From: an uncultured SAR116 cluster alpha proteobacterium
GTDB taxonomy: Bacteria; Pseudomonadota; Alphaproteobacteria; Puniceispirillales; Puniceispirillaceae
Length of the DNA: 36,588 nt
Reading direction: 5' to 3'
Assembly (NCBI GenBank): GCA_902632595.1
Contig: CACPDC010000017.1
Span: forward strand, 1 to 36,588
In this document: one piece after another, positions 24,307 to 33,785 of the stretch
How the letters are laid out: each line of letters opens with the position of its first letter
Numbering within the stretch: position 1 is the first letter of the stretch
Made by a program: the position numbers and the translations under genes
The notes under the pieces: generated by a model
The model's database searches: none
What the model saw: the letters and a program-made list of their open reading frames with translations, nothing else
Told to the model about the DNA's origin: nothing

Positions 24307-27300
24307 ATGAGCTCCTTTCGCGTCTATATTATAGCCTTCATTCTGATTTTTATAAGCAATGCTGCTTGGTCTGAAGAATTTAAAATTATTGCTTTTCAGG
24401 GTGTTGTTGAAACTTCAACAGACCAAAAAATATGGAATGTTATCTCACAAGGGCAGCTTTTGGAAAGTGGTTCTTGGTTACGCACTGGGCCAAAAGCTTC
24501 AGCTACAATATTGTTGCCCAACAGGACTCAAACCAAAGTTTCCAGAAACGCAGAATTTCAATTAAATTTCGCAGCTAAGGAAAAAGAAACCCAAGTAAAA
24601 TTAAAGATTGGAAAAATCTGGTCAAAGACAAATAAGAAACCTGCCAAAATATCAGTAAAAGCACCAAACGCTGTTGCATCTATCCGAGGAACAGAGTGGG
24701 TTGTTGAAGTGCTTGAAGATTCCAGTTCTAGCCTGGCAGTGTTGGAGGGGGAAATTGGCCTAAAGGGCGATGACGGAGTAACAAAAAAAATTGATAATGG
24801 TCAAATAGCTAATGTAAGTAGCAACGGCGTTATTTCCGTAACAAAGCTTTTAAATCCGGCTAACTTTCTGCAATTTATATTTAGATATGAAGTTGAGCCG
24901 TTCGCTTATGCACCAAAGGATGTTGGCACTCAACTTGAAAAAACTAGTCCCCTCTCTGAGATAAGCCCGTCTGAGAAAACCACAGCTTGTGAACTCGATG
25001 ATACGGTTACGCCCCTACGATTTCTGGAGAGTGTCAGAAACAGAGACCCTAGTTGTCTTGTTAAAATAGATCCAAACATATTGCCAGAAGGTAAATGGAA
25101 AAATTGGGCAAAGTTGATCAAAGCAGACGCAAACTATGCTTTAGGAGACGTTGATACAGGCACTAAAATTCTTTCAGGAATACCTTTTTCGTCCGGTAAA
25201 TTGTATGTTGAGGCAAAATTTAATTTCTCTAATGGAGAGTACGAAACAGCTGTAAAAAAGCTTCTCAATGGATTAGAACAAACCTCTAGTAAGGCAAGTT
25301 TTTATTCACTTTTAGCTGAAATTGAGCAGGCTAAAGGGAACATCACCCTTTCTCTAGATTACTTTAGAAAAGCTAACCAAGAGGATCCCTATTGGCAGAA
25401 ACCACTCGTAAAAATTTCGCAGATTGAAATTTCTAATGGGAATTATGACTTTGCTATTGCTGTTTTGAAGTTAGCTGAAAAATTAGGAGGAAAAACTGAT
25501 TTATTGGCATCTGGAAAGTCACAATATTATAGTTACCGTTATCAATTGGAAGCGGCCAGGGAGGAGGCTTCCTCGGTTTTGAAATCAAACCCAAACCAAT
25601 TCGATATGCTAGTCGCTTTGGGTATTGTTGAATTAAAAGCTGGCAACAACCAAGGTGCATTGGACTATTTTGTTCAAGCTTTAGCAATAGAACCTAACTA
25701 TGCGAAAGCTTATGTTTTTATGGCTGTAGCTCATCTTCATGCAAACGAAATTTCGCAAGCAATCACGCAGCTTCAACGCGCGATTAAATTAGATAGTCAA
25801 GACCCGTTGCCACATGTGGTTGCCTCTCAAGTATACGCCTCGGAACTCAAGTCTGATAAAGCTATCTTTCATGCCCAAAAAGCAATGGAGCGAACAACTA
25901 ACGACACTAGCTGGGGTCAGCTTGCCAACGACCAGCAGGGAGGTGCGAATGTTGGAAAAAGATTCTTAGAAGTGGGCCTGCCTAATCACGCAAGGCAAGC
26001 TGCACAAAACACAAAAAACGCAAAATGGGCGGGAAGTTATTTATTTAGAGCAGCTACTGCACCTAGCGCTCTTGAGAGAAACTCTCAATATATTCGGGGG
26101 TTTACATTAGATAGTCAGACATTTGGTTCTAAAAGAAGTAGCCCGGATGTTATAGCGCGTCCGGGAAATTATGGATATAGAGAAGTCAAGTTGGGATTAG
26201 GCGAGGAAAATAGTGATATCGCAATAAAAATTGGAACTAATGGTAGAAAAATATCAGGTAGCAAAGAGTTTAGCTACTTAACAGATCTGGGTGTTTTTCA
26301 GACCGAGAGAGACTCTTATTTTCCAGCTGATGATACTGACACTTCAACTTTTGGACTTGGGTTTATTGGTCTTGGTTGGAGGAATGGTTTTGATGAAAAT
26401 CGTTTTTTAACAGCTAACATTGTTCCCTTTGAGACTGATGGGACTTTTCCAGTCGAAGATACAACAACGCGTATCGATTTCGGGGTTTCTTTTAGAAAAG
26501 ATGATGCAATTTTCTTGAATAGTTGGGCTGCAGAAAACGGAGATGCTGAGGTATCTATAAATGTTTCGGGGGGGTGCTCTGGCGTCGATAAGATGAAAAC
26601 TTTAGCAGGCGAAGTTGGTTTTGGGGAAGTAGGTATAAAACTTGGAAAGTCTGAACTTTCTTGGGCTGCTGAAGGTGCTTACAGGCAAGCCGAATCCGAT
26701 TACACAGTGTCCGACCCAACTAATTCAACAGCGTGTAATGATCTATCCACCAACTATACTCTTAGAGAGGAAACCTTAAAAAACTACGAGTACGATTGGG
26801 TTTTTACGATTAATTTGAGAGAAAAGAAAAAAAATATTACCCAGGAGTTTAGAGCAAAGGGCCTATTATACGACAGGGATTTTACGCAATCTCTTTTCTT
26901 AGACTCTGCGGCTCAGACGGGGGTAGAATCAAATATCAGCGAATTAAAGTTCCGCCCAGCGGTTGGTTTTTTTAATCACGCTCATCCATTAAGTTATTCT
27001 TTTGCATTAATTCAAGACTATCATCCTTTAAAACAAGCGTCTCTGCAAATAGATGACATCGCAGGAGTACCTACGCGATATGAATTTATGAATTCAGGAG
27101 GACATATAAATCAGGCATCCGCCCATTTTAGGTATCAAATATCAGACCAAACCAGACTATTCATAAATATTGACGAATTTGAGATAGAGAATAACCCAGT
27201 CTATATGATTTTTAGGGAACAATGGAATGCTGATTTACTGGAAAATTTTACACTCAATAAGTTTAACAATCCGAATACAAATCGAATATATTCTCCATCT

Positions 27301-27714
27301 AGCGCTTTCGCAGCCGCGAGATTTAAATCATCAATTATTAAAGCTGAATCGTTGATATCTGATACACTTACAATGTATTCAGGTGTTGAATTTCTAGATG
27401 GTGAGGTAGTTGACCACCCAGGTTATGATGAAAAAGGTGTCTTTGGTCGGGTGATTGATATACCAGAGACACTCGTTCATTTAGGATTAACTAAAAACTA
27501 TGGTGATTTTCTCGTTGCTGCAATGGCCTATCATATGACAGGATTGGTCTCCTCTTCTTACGGGTCGGAATATGACGTATCAGGTCAGAAAATTAATTTT
27601 ACTCGCCCATTTGCTGGTGGTGAATTAGCGGCCGACCTGCTTTATAGCTACACCTATGACAATACTGATCCAGATGAATATAAGGTAAATTTGACCTATA
27701 GGAATTATTTCTAG
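24307..27714 (+). CDS. FecR-domain / TPR / outer-membrane beta-barrel protein
   Basis: From ATG 24307 the product has 1135 residues; TTG 24301 is an alternative start two codons earlier. A signal peptide (FRVYIIAFILIFISNAAWS) is followed by a FecR-like domain (about 45-150) with GSWLRTGPKASATILLPN and VKAPNAVASIRGTEW. Then come TPR-like helical repeats (about 300-540), such as NQGALDYFVQALAIEPNYAK. The C-terminal half (about 600-1135) has alternating polar and hydrophobic strands and ends in LTYRNYF, with the terminal phenylalanine expected of an outer-membrane beta-barrel. The protein should span from outer membrane to periplasm. Its stop overlaps the GTG start of the CHASE2 cyclase by one base. 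Confidence 0.85.
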   Translation: MSSFRVYIIAFILIFISNAAWSEEFKIIAFQGVVETSTDQKIWNVISQGQLLESGSWLRTGPKASATILLPNRTQTKVSRNAEFQLNFAAKEKETQVKLKIGKIWSKTNKKPAKISVKAPNAVASIRGTEWVVEVLEDSSSSLAVLEGEIGLKGDDGVTKKIDNGQIANVSSNGVISVTKLLNPANFLQFIFRYEVEPFAYAPKDVGTQLEKTSPLSEISPSEKTTACELDDTVTPLRFLESVRNRDPSCLVKIDPNILPEGKWKNWAKLIKADANYALGDVDTGTKILSGIPFSSGKLYVEAKFNFSNGEYETAVKKLLNGLEQTSSKASFYSLLAEIEQAKGNITLSLDYFRKANQEDPYWQKPLVKISQIEISNGNYDFAIAVLKLAEKLGGKTDLLASGKSQYYSYRYQLEAAREEASSVLKSNPNQFDMLVALGIVELKAGNNQGALDYFVQALAIEPNYAKAYVFMAVAHLHANEISQAITQLQRAIKLDSQDPLPHVVASQVYASELKSDKAIFHAQKAMERTTNDTSWGQLANDQQGGANVGKRFLEVGLPNHARQAAQNTKNAKWAGSYLFRAATAPSALERNSQYIRGFTLDSQTFGSKRSSPDVIARPGNYGYREVKLGLGEENSDIAIKIGTNGRKISGSKEFSYLTDLGVFQTERDSYFPADDTDTSTFGLGFIGLGWRNGFDENRFLTANIVPFETDGTFPVEDTTTRIDFGVSFRKDDAIFLNSWAAENGDAEVSINVSGGCSGVDKMKTLAGEVGFGEVGIKLGKSELSWAAEGAYRQAESDYTVSDPTNSTACNDLSTNYTLREETLKNYEYDWVFTINLREKKKNITQEFRAKGLLYDRDFTQSLFLDSAAQTGVESNISELKFRPAVGFFNHAHPLSYSFALIQDYHPLKQASLQIDDIAGVPTRYEFMNSGGHINQASAHFRYQISDQTRLFINIDEFEIENNPVYMIFREQWNADLLENFTLNKFNNPNTNRIYSPSSAFAAARFKSSIIKAESLISDTLTMYSGVEFLDGEVVDHPGYDEKGVFGRVIDIPETLVHLGLTKNYGDFLVAAMAYHMTGLVSSSYGSEYDVSGQKINFTRPFAGGELAADLLYSYTYDNTDPDEYKVNLTYRNYF

Positions 27715-29675
27715 TGAAATTAGGAAAACAGTGGAAAATTGCAATAGGTGCAGCCATTTTAGGGAATTTTCTAAGTTTCTTTATTTTGTTTAGTCCGGCA
27801 GAACGACTTAACATTGATATACTAAATGTTTTGTTGCCATCAAAAATCACCTCCGAAGATATTGTTATCGTTTCAATTGATGAAACTTCGTTTGCTGCTT
27901 TTGAAACACAATGGCCTTGGCCTCGTGAATTACATGGTATGCTGATTGAGAGATTAGTGGAAGAGGGAGCAAGAGACATTATATTTGATGTGGTATTTGC
28001 AGAGCCCTCTGAGGTCGAATCTGACGCCTATTTTGTAGAAGCAATATCTGCAGCTAAAAATGTGATTTTAGCATCAGATCTTACTGCAGTTGATGACGGA
28101 TTTATGACAGGTGTTATAGAAACAAGACCCTATATTGAATTTGAAGACGCTGGCGCGAGAGTTGGTCTTGCAGGGGTGGATCAGGATAACGACAGGGTAA
28201 TAAGATATTTTCCGTCATTCAAGAATACTTTATCTTCCGTCGCAGCGGGAATTGACGATGTGCCAGAGGAGCGTTCAAAAATAATAAATTATATAGGGGA
28301 AGATCATTCCTTTGATTATATTTCCTACTATCAGTTTTTTATAGAAGACGGTATCGAAGAGGGTGCTATTGAGAACAAATATGTTTTAATCGGATTGGAT
28401 GTTAAAGCTACTCCTGATGTTCAGCAAAGTCAGGTAGATGCATTTCCTACACCATACACTAGATTTAACGCACGACTTTCCCCAGGTGTAGAAGTGCATG
28501 CAAATATGTTGCAAAATTTATTGAATGAAAGCTGGATCACTAACCCGCCTTTTCAACAAAAATTGATTTTATTAGTGGTTATGGGCGTAATTGGTTTTTT
28601 TGCCACGCAGACTTTCAATCCATTTTTTTCTGCGGGCACTCTAATCTTGGCTAGTTTAGGCGCTTTCGGAGCATCAGTTTTTTCTTGGCAAAATGGTTAT
28701 TTTCTATCTGCTTTTGCTGCATTTCCATCCTATGTTTTTTGTTTTGTGGCATCAGGAGCTCATGCATATCTAACTGAGGGCAAGCAAAAAAGACAAATAA
28801 AAGGTGCATTTGCTCAATATCTAGCACCGGATATGGTTGATGCCTTGATCGCAGATCCTGATAAGTTAACACTTGGTGGCGAGAAGCGAAAAATGACCAT
28901 CATGTTCTGTGACGTCAGAGGTTTTACAGCCATATCAGAAGCATTAAAAGAACAACCAGAGGTATTAGCGGAAGTCATTAATACTTTATTGACAGAGCTA
29001 ACCAATGATATTCTAGATTCTGGCGGCACGATCGATAAATATATGGGCGATTGCATAATGGCATTCTGGAATGCCCCTGTGGAAAACCCAAAACATGCGG
29101 AGCTTGCCGTAGAGGCAGCTCAGAAAATGATGAATACAATCTACAGAGTTAACGATATTATTAGCGCCCAAGGAAACGTCTCCTTCGATTTGAGAATTGG
29201 AATTGGTGTGGCTACTGGTGAGTGTGTGGTTGGTAATATGGGCTCAAAACAACGCTTTGATTACACTGTGTTAGGCGATGTAGTGAATCTTGCCTCACGT
29301 CTAGAGGGACAGACAAAAGGATATGGTATTACAACCGTGTTATGCAAAAATACTGCAGCTGCTATCCATGACAAATCTCAATTGATTTTAGAAATTGATA
29401 AGATACGAGTTAAAGGAAAAACTGACCCTGAGGTTATCTTTGGATTGCTTGAAAGTGGGGCTAATAGCGAGGAAATTAAGGCAGTTAATCAATATCTAAA
29501 TGAATTTAGAGCCGGGAACTTTGTCAAATCAATGCAGGCTCTGGATCCTATCTTAAAACATGAGAAGAGCCCCGTTTATGCCTATGCTTCTCTGATGAAA
29601 AATAGAATTAACCAGCTATTAGATACACCGCTACCAAAAGATTGGGATGGGGTTTATACTGCTGAGACAAAATGA
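27714..29675 (+). CDS. CHASE2-domain class III adenylate/guanylate cyclase
   Basis: A 653-residue inner-membrane protein starting at GTG in TAGTG. One N-terminal transmembrane helix (about 8-27) is followed by a periplasmic CHASE2 domain (about 30-280) with IVIVSIDETSF, WPWPRELH and the SPGVEVHANMLQNLL end motif. Three transmembrane segments (about 283-352) lead to the cyclase domain (about 390-580). Catalytic residues look intact: metal aspartates D400 (FCDVRGFT) and D446 (KYMGD), K442 and D522 that suggest ATP as substrate, and N525 and R529 for transition-state binding. Overlap with the FecR-TPR-barrel gene implies that the envelope protein feeds the CHASE2 sensor. Confidence 0.93.
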   Translation: MKLGKQWKIAIGAAILGNFLSFFILFSPAERLNIDILNVLLPSKITSEDIVIVSIDETSFAAFETQWPWPRELHGMLIERLVEEGARDIIFDVVFAEPSEVESDAYFVEAISAAKNVILASDLTAVDDGFMTGVIETRPYIEFEDAGARVGLAGVDQDNDRVIRYFPSFKNTLSSVAAGIDDVPEERSKIINYIGEDHSFDYISYYQFFIEDGIEEGAIENKYVLIGLDVKATPDVQQSQVDAFPTPYTRFNARLSPGVEVHANMLQNLLNESWITNPPFQQKLILLVVMGVIGFFATQTFNPFFSAGTLILASLGAFGASVFSWQNGYFLSAFAAFPSYVFCFVASGAHAYLTEGKQKRQIKGAFAQYLAPDMVDALIADPDKLTLGGEKRKMTIMFCDVRGFTAISEALKEQPEVLAEVINTLLTELTNDILDSGGTIDKYMGDCIMAFWNAPVENPKHAELAVEAAQKMMNTIYRVNDIISAQGNVSFDLRIGIGVATGECVVGNMGSKQRFDYTVLGDVVNLASRLEGQTKGYGITTVLCKNTAAAIHDKSQLILEIDKIRVKGKTDPEVIFGLLESGANSEEIKAVNQYLNEFRAGNFVKSMQALDPILKHEKSPVYAYASLMKNRINQLLDTPLPKDWDGVYTAETK

Positions 29676-29702
29676 TTTAAGGACTCATATAGTAGAAAAA
29701 AG

Positions 29703-30479
29703 TTATTCGTTGTCCGATATTATTGGAACGATAGCGTTTTCAAGCTCTAAATAGATCCGGATAGCCTTAAGAGGCTGCTCTGGTTGAAGAGGGCGAGTAG
29801 TTGGAAGCCCTGGTGTATCTCTGATAAAATCTAATAAAATTGCGCTTTTAGTAGCAAAATTCACATTTTGAGTTAAATCATTCGTCTTTTCTGAGATTTT
29901 TAAGGCATCCAATTTTGATTGAACAACGCCAACAACTGTGCCACCGGGACCAATGAGTGGGCCACCTGAGTTTCCCTTTTGTACTTCGGCACTGAATTGA
30001 AAAGAGTTTTTGTCATCTCTCAGTCCGGTACTGCTATTTACTATCCCTTTTGTGATCTTTGGAGTGAGTCCCTGTATGGCTACTTGGGGATATCCGATGG
30101 TTACCACATCCATTCCTGCTGGGACTCCCTTTGAGTGAGACAAATAAACAAAAGGGGTAATAGATTGGATCTTAAGCAAAGCGAGATCCAAGTCGCTGTT
30201 AGTTTTGACCACCTTTGCCTTTAAAAGTCGACGCCTATCAACAAGCACATTTATATTCTTATAATTTGCTATTACGTGATATGCAGTGACAATATAGCCC
30301 GTATCTGTGACAAAAAATCCCGTAGCAATAGACCGCTCGTCAGCGTCATTTATAGGTGTTACATAGAGATTATTATGTTGTGATGGATAGCTAATACTGA
30401 AACAAAAAAGAAAAATGGTAGTTAACAATAACAACCAAAAATGGCGCCTCTTTATATTTTTTGTGGTAAGAACATTCAT
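29703..30479 (-). CDS. Trypsin-like (S1C/HtrA-type) serine protease without PDZ domain
   Basis: A 258-residue protein with an N-terminal membrane anchor or signal (about residues 14-31). The catalytic triad is visible as H68 (VTAYHVI), D98 (SDLDLALLKI) and S171 (QKGNSGGPLI). The C-terminus after the protease domain is short and has no PDZ-like region, unlike DegP. The product should act in the periplasm. It is the last gene of the minus-strand operon with the kinase and regulator, 7 nt after the regulator, and converges on the cyclase gene with a 27-nt gap. It may process an envelope signal or the neighbouring giant protein; that is inference. Confidence 0.88.
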   Translation of the reverse strand: MNVLTTKNIKRRHFWLLLLTTIFLFCFSISYPSQHNNLYVTPINDADERSIATGFFVTDTGYIVTAYHVIANYKNINVLVDRRRLLKAKVVKTNSDLDLALLKIQSITPFVYLSHSKGVPAGMDVVTIGYPQVAIQGLTPKITKGIVNSSTGLRDDKNSFQFSAEVQKGNSGGPLIGPGGTVVGVVQSKLDALKISEKTNDLTQNVNFATKSAILLDFIRDTPGLPTTRPLQPEQPLKAIRIYLELENAIVPIISDNE

Positions 30480-30486
30480 TTGTAAA

Positions 30487-31158
30487 TTAATTATTTAGGT
30501 CAGCATAAAAGGAATTAAATCGCTCAATAAACTTTGCGAGTTCCACTGCACTTTGTAAATCTAATTTTTCAAATACCCTTGCTCGATGCAATTCTATAGT
30601 TCTTATGCTATTTTGAAATTTTGCTGCGATCTCTTTATTAGACAGTCCGGAAATAATTGGTTCAATTAATTCTTTTTCCCGTGAAGTTAAAAGATTAAGT
30701 TTTTTCTCAAACGCAGACACGAACTGATGTTGTTCAATTCTTAATCTTGATTCTTCTATTCCATTTTGAATTGTCTGTAATAAATCTTCTGTCTTGTAGG
30801 GTTTGGTTAAAAAATCAAATGCACCTTTCTTGAGAGAATCTACCGCCATCTGAAGGTCACCGTGTCCTGTTAAAAATATTACCGGTGACAGCTTTTTCCC
30901 ATTCTGTTTTATCAGTTTATTAAACAAGTTAATGCCAGACATATTTGGAAGCCTTACGTCAATAAGACAACAATTAGGCAAAGCTGAATTAATTTGAAAA
31001 TTGAACGACTCCTTTAATTTCGCCGATTCTTCAATAAACAACTCAGCTGTTGGATATCTGAAACAATTATAATTTTCTTCGGTGAGGAGTGTTTCTAGTG
31101 CCTTAGCAAGGTCATCATCATCTTCAATAAGATAAACTGTGTTTTTACTTTTTTTCAT
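30487..31158 (-). CDS. FixJ/NarL-type response regulator
   Basis: A 223-residue transcription regulator. The receiver domain (about 6-130) has the acidic pocket IEDDDD, phosphoacceptor D67 in CCLIDVRLPNMSG, T97 in FLTGHG and K119 in FLTKPY. A short insertion before the phosphoacceptor strand pushes the aspartate later than in FixJ. The C-terminal LuxR-type helix-turn-helix reads LTSREKELIEPIISGLSNKE and then IRTIELHRARVFEKL. Its start overlaps the kinase stop in an ATGA junction, so the two form a cognate pair. Confidence 0.93.
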   Translation of the reverse strand: MKKSKNTVYLIEDDDDLAKALETLLTEENYNCFRYPTAELFIEESAKLKESFNFQINSALPNCCLIDVRLPNMSGINLFNKLIKQNGKKLSPVIFLTGHGDLQMAVDSLKKGAFDFLTKPYKTEDLLQTIQNGIEESRLRIEQHQFVSAFEKKLNLLTSREKELIEPIISGLSNKEIAAKFQNSIRTIELHRARVFEKLDLQSAVELAKFIERFNSFYADLNN

Positions 31159-32798
31159 TTTGCCAGTATGCCTACTGATGAGTCATTTCCAACCGGATTT
31201 GTATTGAAATAGAAAGATTCCGGTATGTTTGTCTGTTCAAAAGCGGGGATTAAAATCCGAAAATCTGTACCATCGTAAGGATTTTTATTATGACTAATGT
31301 CAATTAAGCATTTTTCAGACAGTGTTTTGCATAGACTTAGCCCCAAACCTGTTCCGTTGGTCTTATATGTAACAAAAGGATTGAAAAGGTTTTTGGCTAT
31401 ATTAATCGGAATGCCACAACCACGGTCTGACACTATTACTTCGATGTAATTTTTGTTTTCGATTTGCACGTCAACTGCTTTGATATTTAATATTCGACTT
31501 GACGGCGGTGTATTTTGCATGGCCTCTATGCCGTTTGTGCAAATATTAAGAATAATTTGTTCAAGAGATATCTTATCCGAGAAAGCCCGCTTTTTATTAA
31601 GCAAGGACCAATTAATTTTTACTGAGTGTTTTTTTGCTTTTAAATTTATAATCGGTCCAATGTTTTCTTTGAGGTCCTCTAAGTTGAGCCAAGTCAATTT
31701 TATTTTATCATTCACTTTTAAAGATAATACAGATTTAATGATTCTAGAACATCGATCTGTTTGATTTCTTATTTCATCAACATATTCTTGTTCTTTTTTA
31801 AAATCATTATTTTTTGATGATTTGAGCAAAGCTCTTTTGGTAAGCCCAGCATAGGTTTCGATGGTCGCTAGCGGCTGATTAATTTCATGCGCTATTCCGG
31901 ACGCTAGTTCTCCAATAGTAGCAAGTTTTGCATGCTGCTGACCTAAATCGATCGCTTCTTTTAGTCTTTCTTCAGATTTAAGTCTCTTGAGATGTTCAAT
32001 TAATGATAGCCCTAATGCAAACCAAAGAAGAAGGTTTATTGCCAGTAGCATAAGTGTTCGAGTGTCTTTAAAAAACTCAAAATTGATAGAAAAAAATGGT
32101 GATTGAGTTGTCAGGTATTCTGAGACTACGATATTAATCGGTGGGGACTTATTCTCAATAATCCGAGTTTCTGAAGTTAGTTTGTCATTGGCTATGACAT
32201 TTAGTTCATAATCAACATTTAAATCTGCAATTTTTTCGATTTTTGTAAGAAATAGACTTGTGTCAGCCCAACCAAAATAAGTCTTAGATTGTTCCAGATT
32301 TGACGATTTGGTTACAGCAAAAGGAAAGATTTGTTTTTGTTCATTAGTATCAATTGATTTACCATAAAAAACCCTATTGGGAAGATTCTGGCTGGCGTTA
32401 ATAAGTGGGAGTATGCTGATAAAAGCAATTTCAAAACTCGTTTGGTCTAGCGCAATACCGGAACTTTCCAAGAAAGACCGAGAGAATATCTCAACATCTG
32501 AACCATTGTTCATAGCCTGAATGTCTAAAATCCAATTAAAAAGGGGTAGTGAGCGGTTTTGCTCTTTGATATTTTCCGAGTAATTAATGCTCGCTATAAA
32601 ATCCTCGAAGGAGGTGATTTCAGCTACTAGGGCATCTTTAATACGTTTTTCATCCAATTCATTTTTTATAATTTGATTTTGTTGACCTATTTGCTGAATA
32701 ATATTTATCGAAATTACAAAAAGCGTTACGAGAGCTAAGCTCAAAATAAGTGTGCTTTTGCGCATATTGATATTTTCCAGAGGAAAAATTCGCATCAT
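31155..32798 (-). CDS. Sensor histidine kinase with periplasmic sensor domain
   Basis: A 547-residue kinase. Transmembrane segments at about 15-33 and 247-267 enclose a periplasmic domain of about 210 residues that I do not recognise. The dimerisation/phosphoacceptor motif is GELASGIAHEINQPLATIE with H304. The ATPase domain shows the N-box NICTNGIEAM, the G1 box VSDRGCGI and the G2 box GTGLGLSL, all intact. The ATG overlaps the stop of the upstream periplasmic-protein gene (ATGA), and its own stop overlaps the regulator start. The architecture resembles DctB/FixL-like kinases paired with FixJ-type regulators. The signal is unknown, but the upstream periplasmic protein is an obvious candidate partner. 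Confidence 0.92.
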   Translation of the reverse strand: MMRIFPLENINMRKSTLILSLALVTLFVISINIIQQIGQQNQIIKNELDEKRIKDALVAEITSFEDFIASINYSENIKEQNRSLPLFNWILDIQAMNNGSDVEIFSRSFLESSGIALDQTSFEIAFISILPLINASQNLPNRVFYGKSIDTNEQKQIFPFAVTKSSNLEQSKTYFGWADTSLFLTKIEKIADLNVDYELNVIANDKLTSETRIIENKSPPINIVVSEYLTTQSPFFSINFEFFKDTRTLMLLAINLLLWFALGLSLIEHLKRLKSEERLKEAIDLGQQHAKLATIGELASGIAHEINQPLATIETYAGLTKRALLKSSKNNDFKKEQEYVDEIRNQTDRCSRIIKSVLSLKVNDKIKLTWLNLEDLKENIGPIINLKAKKHSVKINWSLLNKKRAFSDKISLEQIILNICTNGIEAMQNTPPSSRILNIKAVDVQIENKNYIEVIVSDRGCGIPINIAKNLFNPFVTYKTNGTGLGLSLCKTLSEKCLIDISHNKNPYDGTDFRILIPAFEQTNIPESFYFNTNPVGNDSSVGILAK

Positions 32799-33466
32799 TC
32801 AATCCCATCAATCTCAGTTATGTAGTTTTCAATGCGATTTATTAGATTCGTCTGAACACCACCGCCTATTTTCTCCAAAAAATCCTTGTGCTTATTATAT
32901 AGATTTTGCGACGTTCCAGAGGACATGCATCCTTTACCCTCCAGTTGAATAACCTTTAAAAAGGTGTTCTTTAAAATAGCGTCAATTTGCTGTAGCTCTA
33001 AAACCGATGACGAAATTAATTCTGAGTCAGATTTTGCCTGCCTTGCTTTACCACAAGCCGTTGAGGCATTTTGAGAATCCAGTAATGTTGAAAATAAATT
33101 ACAAGATTTTGAATTATAGTCTGTTGATTTACGCAAAAGTTCCTGGGATTTTTCTTTTTCATCTAAGCGTATTGTTTTTAATTTATTAAAATCATCCTCA
33201 ACTTTTGATTTAAAACGTTTAAGTAAGGTTGGTAGCTCGCTTTTATCATCTGAAAATATGCAAGACCTCTCTAATTGCTCAACTCCGGACGAAATAGCGG
33301 AAAGCGCTTGCTTTTGTGCGCTAAGATGTGCGGATATATTAGTTTCATTGAGTTCTGTTCCACTAACCTCGTTTATGTCCAAAACTGAAAATGTGATGGA
33401 GAACGATAAAGTTAAAATAATACTCATCAAAGGGAGATTTTTCTTGAATAAATTCATTACTCTCAT
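32795..33466 (-). CDS. Periplasmic coiled-coil protein of unknown function, kinase-associated
   Basis: A 223-residue protein that I do not recognise. An N-terminal signal (about residues 10-28, LPLMSIILTLSFSITFSV) is followed by a mostly helical, charged region with coiled-coil character and four cysteines in the mature part (in RSCIFSDD, KSCNLFS, TACGKAR and KGCMSSG), which could form two disulfides. It is the first gene of the minus-strand operon and overlaps the kinase gene in ATGA. A role as a periplasmic accessory or ligand-presenting partner of the kinase is inferred only from this coupling. The start could also be the ATG three codons later. Confidence 0.65.
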   Translation of the reverse strand: MRVMNLFKKNLPLMSIILTLSFSITFSVLDINEVSGTELNETNISAHLSAQKQALSAISSGVEQLERSCIFSDDKSELPTLLKRFKSKVEDDFNKLKTIRLDEKEKSQELLRKSTDYNSKSCNLFSTLLDSQNASTACGKARQAKSDSELISSSVLELQQIDAILKNTFLKVIQLEGKGCMSSGTSQNLYNKHKDFLEKIGGGVQTNLINRIENYITEIDGIE

Positions 33467-33785
33467 CTACCCTTAAAGCCATAGTTTAAACATAATTCTA
33501 AGCACACTAAACGTTGCCTTGCGTTTTTTCAATATTTAATAGTCAATAACAGATGATTCTTTGATTGAGGAGCCATTTATTAAAAATTTTAAATTTTCTA
33601 TTTTTTAGCACAATTTTTAATCACGTGCGTATTTTTAAAATTTTTATTTGAAAACAATACATTAGTTAGGTAAAAACGCAGCAATTTTTTTTTAATAAAT
33701 CTATTTGACTTTGCGGAAACTACGTATATAGTAAAAGACAAAAATTATCGAACGATTTATAAAACATTATGAGGGTATGCATTTT
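33467..33785. other. Divergent regulatory region between the kinase operon and the giant DUF4347 gene
   Basis: About 320 nt and very AT-rich, with many A/T runs. It contains a good sigma70-like promoter towards the giant gene (33705-33732) and a GAGGG ribosome site at 33771-33775. No gene or RNA was supported. The upstream half should hold the promoter of the minus-strand operon, but I could not pick one with confidence. Confidence 0.6.
33705..33732 (+). promoter_or_regulatory. Sigma70-like promoter for the giant DUF4347 gene
   Basis: TTGACT at 33705-33710 and TATAGT at 33727-33732 each match the consensus at five of six positions, with a 16-nt spacer. Transcription would start near 33739, giving a leader of about 47 nt before the ATG at 33786. 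Confidence 0.6.
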
